Part shown: positions 58,801-64,000 of the stretch, piece by piece
Layout: each line of letters opens with the position of its first letter
Position numbering within the stretch: position 1 is the first letter of the stretch
Assembly: GCA_037349315.1 (NCBI GenBank)
Contig: JBAIAC010000632.1
Span: forward strand, 1 to 64,000
Direction: 5' to 3'
Length of the DNA stretch: 64,000 bases
Origin: Chelydra serpentina
Lineage: Eukaryota > Chordata > Testudines > Chelydridae
The notes under the pieces: generated by a model
What the model saw: the letters and a program-made list of their open reading frames with translations, nothing else
Database searches by the model: none
Told to the model about the DNA's origin: nothing
Position numbers and translations under genes: made by a program

Positions 58801-59477
58801 AAACCCCACCCACACCATAACCCTCACCCGCACCCCCACCCCCACCCACACCCTCATGATCCCCCTCACCCTCACCTTCACCCTAAACCCCAAGCCCACC
58901 GTCACCATCGCCCTCACCTCCACCCCCAACCCCACCCTCACCTTCACCCTCACCTCCACCCCCACTCCCCCACACTCAAACTCACCCACACACCCTCCCC
59001 CACACCACCCCCACCCTCAGCCTCAACCACACCATTACCCCCACCCTCACCCCCACCCCCACCCCCACTCTCACCCTCACGCTCACCCCCACTCCCACCA
59101 CCACCTTCACCCTCACCCTACCCCCAACCACACCCTCACCCTCACCTCCACCCCCACTCCCCCACACTCAAACTCACCCACACGCCCTCTCCCACCCACC
59201 CCACCCTCAGACTCACCCACACCCTCACCCCCACCCGCACACCCACCCCCACCCACACTCTCACCCTCACGCTCACCCCCACTCCCACCACCACCCTCAC
59301 CCTACCCCCAACCCCACCCCCACCCTGACCCTCACCCTGGCCTGAACCCACCCCGCTCACCCCACCCCACCCCCACCCTCACCCTCACCCTCACCCCGAG
59401 CACCACTCTCAGCCTCCTCCTCACCCCACCCCCACCCTCACCGTAATGCACAACCTCACCCCCACCCTCACCCTGGG
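55856..59477 (-). repeat. C-rich hexamer array
   Basis: Contains the longest clean CCCTAA run noticed, about 22 bases at 56009-56030, and the long repeat-derived frame 57253-59328. It ends at the switch CCCTGGGATAGTGAGGG, identical to 11898. Confidence 0.88.
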
Positions 59478-62470
59478 ATAGTGAGGGTGAGGGTGGGCGT
59501 GGGGTGGGGGGGGAGCGTGAGGGTGGTCGTGAGGGCGGGGGTGAGAGTGAGGGTGACAGTGAGGGTGAGGGTCGGCGTGTGGGTTGCAGTGAGTGTGCGG
59601 TTGTGGGTGAGGGTTCGGCTGAGGGTGGGGATGGGCGGTTTGAGTGGGGGTGAGTTTATGGGAGGGGGTGGGGGTGGGGTGTGAGCGTGAGGGTGGGTGT
59701 GAGTTTACGGTTGAGCGTGAGGTTTGAAACTGGGGTGGGGGTGAGCGTGAGGGTGAGGTTGACTGTTTGGGTGGGGGTTACAGTGAGGGTTGGGGTCGGG
59801 GTTAGGGTGAGGTTTAGGGTGAGGGTTACAGTCATGGTGTGGGTGAGATGGAGGGGACAGTGGGGTGGGGGCTGAGGGTGAGGGTGGCGGTGTATTTAGG
59901 GATAGGGTGAGGGTGGGGGTTGGGGCTAGGGATCTGTACCAGAAGTGATGATGAGGGTGGGAGAGGGGGTGGGGGTGAGGGTGAGGGTGGGGGTGAGCGT
60001 GAGGGTGGGGGTAAGGGAGAGGGTGAGGGTGAGCGTCGGGATGGGGTGAGGGTGAGGGTGAGAGCGACGGTGGGGGTGGGGGTGAGGATGAGGGTGAGGG
60101 TGAGGAGGAGGGTGGGGGTGCTGTTGAGGATCAGGGTGAGTGTGAGGAGGAGGATGGGGTGGAGGTCGGGTGAGGGTGAGGGTGTAGGTGGGGAGGGGAT
60201 GGGGTGAGGTTGAGGGTGAGGGTGAGGGTGGAGGGTGTGGGTGAGGGTGAGGGGGTGGTGGTGGGGGTGGGGCTAAGGGTGATAGTGACGGTAGGCTTGG
60301 AGTTAGGGTTATGGTGAGGGTGAGGGTGAGGGTGAGGGTGGGCGTGGGGTTGGGGTTGTGTGAGGGTGAGGGTGATTGTTAGGGTTAGGGTTAGGCTGAG
60401 GGTGAGAGTGAGGGTGGGGGTGGGTGTGAGGGTGAGGCTGAAGGTGAGGGTAAGGGTGAGGGAGAGTGTGAGGTTTGGGGTGTGGTTTGGGGGTGAGGGT
60501 GATGGTGAGGGTGGGGTTGAGGTGTGAGTGATTGTAAACTGTGAGTGGGGGTGGGGGTGAGGGTGAGCGTAAGGGTTCGGGTGGGGTTAGGGGTGTGCCT
60601 GGTCGTGGGTATGGGTTTGTGTGTGAGGGTGAGGGTGATTGTGAGGGTGGGGTAAGGGTGAGGGTGATGGTGGGGTTGGGGGTGAGGGTGAGGGTTACGG
60701 ATAGGGGGAGTGTGAGGGTTGGACGTGGGGGTGGGAGTGGGGGTGAGGGTGAGGATGAGCATTACGGTGAGGGTGCGGGTGAGGGTGAGGGTGGGGTGGA
60801 TGTGGGTTGGGTGTTGGGTTGAGAGTGAGGGTGAGAGTGCGGGTGTGAGTGGGGGTGAGGGTGGGGGTGGGGGTGAGGGTCAGGGTGGGAGAGTGAGTGG
60901 CGGTTTGGGTGACGGTGTGGGTGAGGGTGATTGTGGGGGTGGCGATGAGAGAGAGGGTGACGGTGAACGTGAGGTTGAGGGCAGTGCTGTGGATGAGAGT
61001 GAGGGTGAGGGTGAGAGTGTGGGTTGTTGTGGGTGGGGGGTGAGGGTGAATGTGGGGGTGGGGGTGATGGTGAGGGTGGGGTTGTGGATTACGGTGGGGG
61101 TGAGGGTGAGGGGGGTGGGTGACGGTGAGGCTTGGGGTTGGGGAGGGGGTGGGGGTGGGGTGGGGATAAGGGTGAAGGTGAGGGTGAGTGTGGGGGTGGG
61201 AGTCAGTGTGGGTGATGGTGAGGGTGCGGGTGGGCTTTTTTGGTGTTCGTGAGGGTGAGGGTGGGGGTTGGGGTTGCGCTTAGGGTGAGGGTAGGGGAGG
61301 GGTGAAGGTGAGAGTGAGGATGGGGGTTTGGGGTGAGGGTGAGTTTGAGGGTGAGAGTGAGGGTGGGGTTGGGGGTGAGGGTGGTGGCGGCAGTTAGGGG
61401 TGAGGTTGACGGTGAGGGTGGGGGGTGACGTTGAGGGTCGGGGTGAGGGTGACTGTGGGGGTGGGGGTGGGGGTGAGGGTGAGGGTGAGGGTGGGGGTGG
61501 GGTTGAGGTGAGGGTTACGGAAAGGGGGAGGGTGAGGTTGGGGGTGGGGATGAGGGTGAGGGTGGGGGTGGGAGTGAGGGTCAGGGTGGGAGTGGGAGTG
61601 GGGTTTGGGTGACGGTGTGGGTGAGGGTTAGCGTGGGGTGGCGATGAGAGAGAGGGTGAAGGTGAGGGTGAGGTTGAGGGCGGTGCTGTGGGTGAGAGTG
61701 AGGGTGAGGGTGAGAGTGTGGGTGGTTGTGGGGGTGGGGGTGAGGGTGAGGGTGGGGGTGGAGGTGAGGGTGAGGTTGTGGGTGTGGGTTACGGTGGGGG
61801 TGAGGGTGAGGGCGGGGGTGAGGCTGGGGGTGGGGGAGGGGGTGAGGGTGAGGGTGAGGGGGGGTGGGGTGACGGTGAGGGCTGGGGTTGGGGTGGAGGT
61901 GGGGGTTAGGGTGAGGGTGGGGGTTAGGGTGAGGGTGGGGGTTAGTGTGAGGGTGAGGGTGAGTGTGGGATTGGGAGTCAGGGTGGGGGTGAGGGTGAGG
62001 GTGCGGGTGGGGGTTTTCGGTGGTGGTGAGGGTGAGGGTGGGATTGGGGTTGCGGTTAGGGTGAGGGGTGGGGTGAGGGTGAAGGTGAGAGTGATGATGG
62101 GGGTTTGGGGTGAGGGTGAGTTTGAGGGTGAGGGTGAGGGTCTGGTTGGGGGTGAGGGTGGTGGCGGTGGTTAGGGTGAGGTTGACGGTGAGAGTGGGGG
62201 TGAGTGTGAGGTTGAGGGTGGGAGTGGGGTTGGGGGTGCGGGTGAGGGTGAAAGTGTGGGTGGGGGTGGCGGTGAGGGTGAGGGTCGGGGTGGCACTGAG
62301 GGTGTCGGTGAGGGAGGAGCTGGGGGTGGGGGTTAGGGTTAGGGTTAGGGTCGGAGTGGCGGTGGGGGTGAGGGTGAGGGTGGGGGTGGGGCTGTGCGTG
62401 GGGTGAGGGTGAGGAAGAGGATTAGGTTGGTGGGTGAGGGTGAGAGTGTGGGTGGGGTATGGGTGAGGGT
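59478..62470 (+). repeat. G-rich hexamer array (direct copy of ~5250-8170)
   Basis: Same order of landmarks as 5250-8170 with an offset of about 54.2-54.3 kb, including the satellite remnant at 59931-59945 and the TTAGGG run near 62332-62351. It ends at the same switch sequence, GGGTGAGGGTCTCCTCCTCA. Confidence 0.88.
59931..59945. repeat. 15-bp satellite remnant (second copy)
   Basis: GATCTGTACCAGAAG followed by TGATGATGAGGG, the same junction as 5710-5724. A shared junction means the two loci descend from one deleted ancestor. Confidence 0.85.
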
Positions 62471-64000
62471 CTCCTCCTCACCCTCACCCTCATCTTCACC
62501 CCAACCCTCGCCCCCACCCTCACCCTCACACCCAGCCTGATGTTCATCGTCACCCTCACACTTACCCCCACACTCATCCTCACCCTCACCCACACCCTCA
62601 CCCGCAACCCCACTCTCATCCTCACCCCCCTGCCACCCCCACACTCACGCTCACCCTCACCCTCTTCCCCACCCCCAACCCGACCCCACCCTCACCCTCA
62701 CACTCACCAGCACCCTCACCCTCATCGTAACGCTCCTCCTCACCCCCACTCCCACCACCACCCCACCCCCACCCTGACGATCACCCTCATCCTCACCCTC
62801 ACCCCCACCACCACCCTCACCCGAAACCCCGCACCCTCCGTAATCCTCACCCTAACCAAAACCCACCCCTCACCCACCCGCACCCTTATCCTCACGCCCA
62901 CCCTCACCCGAACCCTAATCCTAACCCTCACTCTCACCCTCACCCTCACACCAAACCCCACCCCCACCCTCACCCTAACCGTCACCCCAAACCCCACCCA
63001 CACCATCACCCTCACCCGCACCCCCACCCCCACCCCCAACCTCACCATCACCCTCACCCTCACCCCAACCGCCCCCACCCCCACCCTCATGATCACCCTC
63101 ACCTCACCTTCACCCTAAACCCCAAGCCCACCGTCACCATCGCCCTCACCACCACCCCCAACCCCACCCTCACCCTCACCCTCACCTCCACCCCCACTCC
63201 CCCACACTCAAACTCACCACACGCCCTCTCCACCCACCCCCACCCTCAGCCTCACCCACACCCTCCACCCTCGCCCCCACCCCCACCCACATCTCACCCT
63301 CACGCTCACCCCCACTCCCACCACCACCCTCACCCTCACCCTACCCCAACACTACCCCCACCCCCACCCTGACACTCACCCTCGCCTGAACCCTCCCTGC
63401 TCACCCCCACCCCCACCCCCACCCTCACCCTCACCCTCACCCGACCAGCACTCTCAGCCTCCTCCTCACCCTCACCCACACCCCTCACCCACTCCCTCAC
63501 CCGCAACCCCACTCTCATCCTCACCCCCACCCTCACCCTCACCCTCACCCCGACCACCACTCTCAGCCTCCTCCTCACCCTCATCTTCACCCCTTCCCCC
63601 ACCCTCGCCCTCACCCTCACACCCAGCCCGATGTTTCACCGTCACCCTCACCCTTACCCCCACACTCATCCTCACCCTCACCCTCACTAGCAACCCCACT
63701 CTCACCCTCACCCCACTGCCACCCCCAACCTCACGCTCACCCTCACCCTCATCCCCACCCCCAACGCGACCCCCTAACCCCACCCTCACCCTCACACTCA
63801 CCCGCACCCGCACCCTCATCGTAACGCTCAACCTCACCCCCAACCTGACGATCACACTCATCCTCACCCTCACCCTAGCCCCACCCTCACCCTCACCCCA
63901 CCCCCACTCCCCACACTCAAACTCACCCACACGCCCTCCCCCACCCCACCCCACCTCTGCCTCACCCACACCCTCACCCCCACCCCCACCCACACTCTCA
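62471..64000 (-). repeat. C-rich hexamer array to the window end
   Basis: Direct copy of the block starting at 8171 (same landmarks CCCAGCCTGATGTTCATCG, CGCACCCTCCGTAATCC). It carries a single pass through the segment that is doubled at 8281-10050. It runs off the window edge. Confidence 0.88.

Noticed and set aside
57253..59328. 691-residue open frame (also 8786-9952, 20626-21567, 27931-28872, 42327-43244)
   Set aside because: Low-complexity Pro, Thr, His and Ser repeat that follows from a hexamer array without stops in that frame; no start context, no domain, and similar frames exist on both strands.

Overview
This window is animal (vertebrate) repeat DNA with no recognisable host gene. 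A CR1-type LINE, a Gypsy-class LTR element with a SCAN-like gag, and a small palindromic DNA transposon occur together. That mix and the style of the CR1 protein suggest a sauropsid, most likely a turtle. This is inferred from family resemblance, not from a search. About 41 kb (64%) is a degenerate six-base array of T(G/T)(A/G)GGG units. TGAGGG dominates, with short runs of true TTAGGG, so it looks like telomere-variant repeat from a subtelomere or an interstitial telomeric block.

Layout. 1-2965 is a block of an AT-richer satellite with a ~117-bp monomer. 2966-12350 is hexamer array that changes strand at about 3790, 4246, 8171 and 11898. 12351-12920 is a short second satellite block. 12921-29200 is G-rich array holding two copies of a CR1 fragment (17871-20121 and 25476-27427) inside a ~7.6 kb tandem duplication; the first copy carries a 294-bp MITE-like insertion. 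29201-42009 is a compound of LTR-retrotransposon pieces. From 36505 rightward the left half is repeated in reverse: LTR elements, CR1 (43737-45690), C-rich array, third satellite block (49786-50348). More hexamer array follows, with strand switches near 50808, 55855, 59478 and 62470.

The dominant feature is a giant inverted repeat centred near 35606. Its arms extend at least ~12.5-13 kb to each side of a 1798-bp unique spacer (34707-36504). Homology and mirror-image strand polarity continue further out. The spacer holds most of one pol gene, in the order integrase, reverse transcriptase, RNase H, LTR. That order and the SCAN-like gag point to the Gmr1-like branch of Ty3/Gypsy. Every retroelement frame is broken somewhere: a reverse transcriptase core deletion, lost integrase and RNase H catalytic residues, stops and frameshifts. 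The gag-protease piece lies inverted relative to the pol pieces beside it.

Differences between copies give a relative history: inverted duplication, then a ~333-bp duplication in the left arm, then the 7.6 kb tandem duplication, then the MITE insertion. Most long open frames here (for example 57253-59328 and 8786-9952) arise because hexamer repeats lack stops in five of six frames. They are not annotated as genes.
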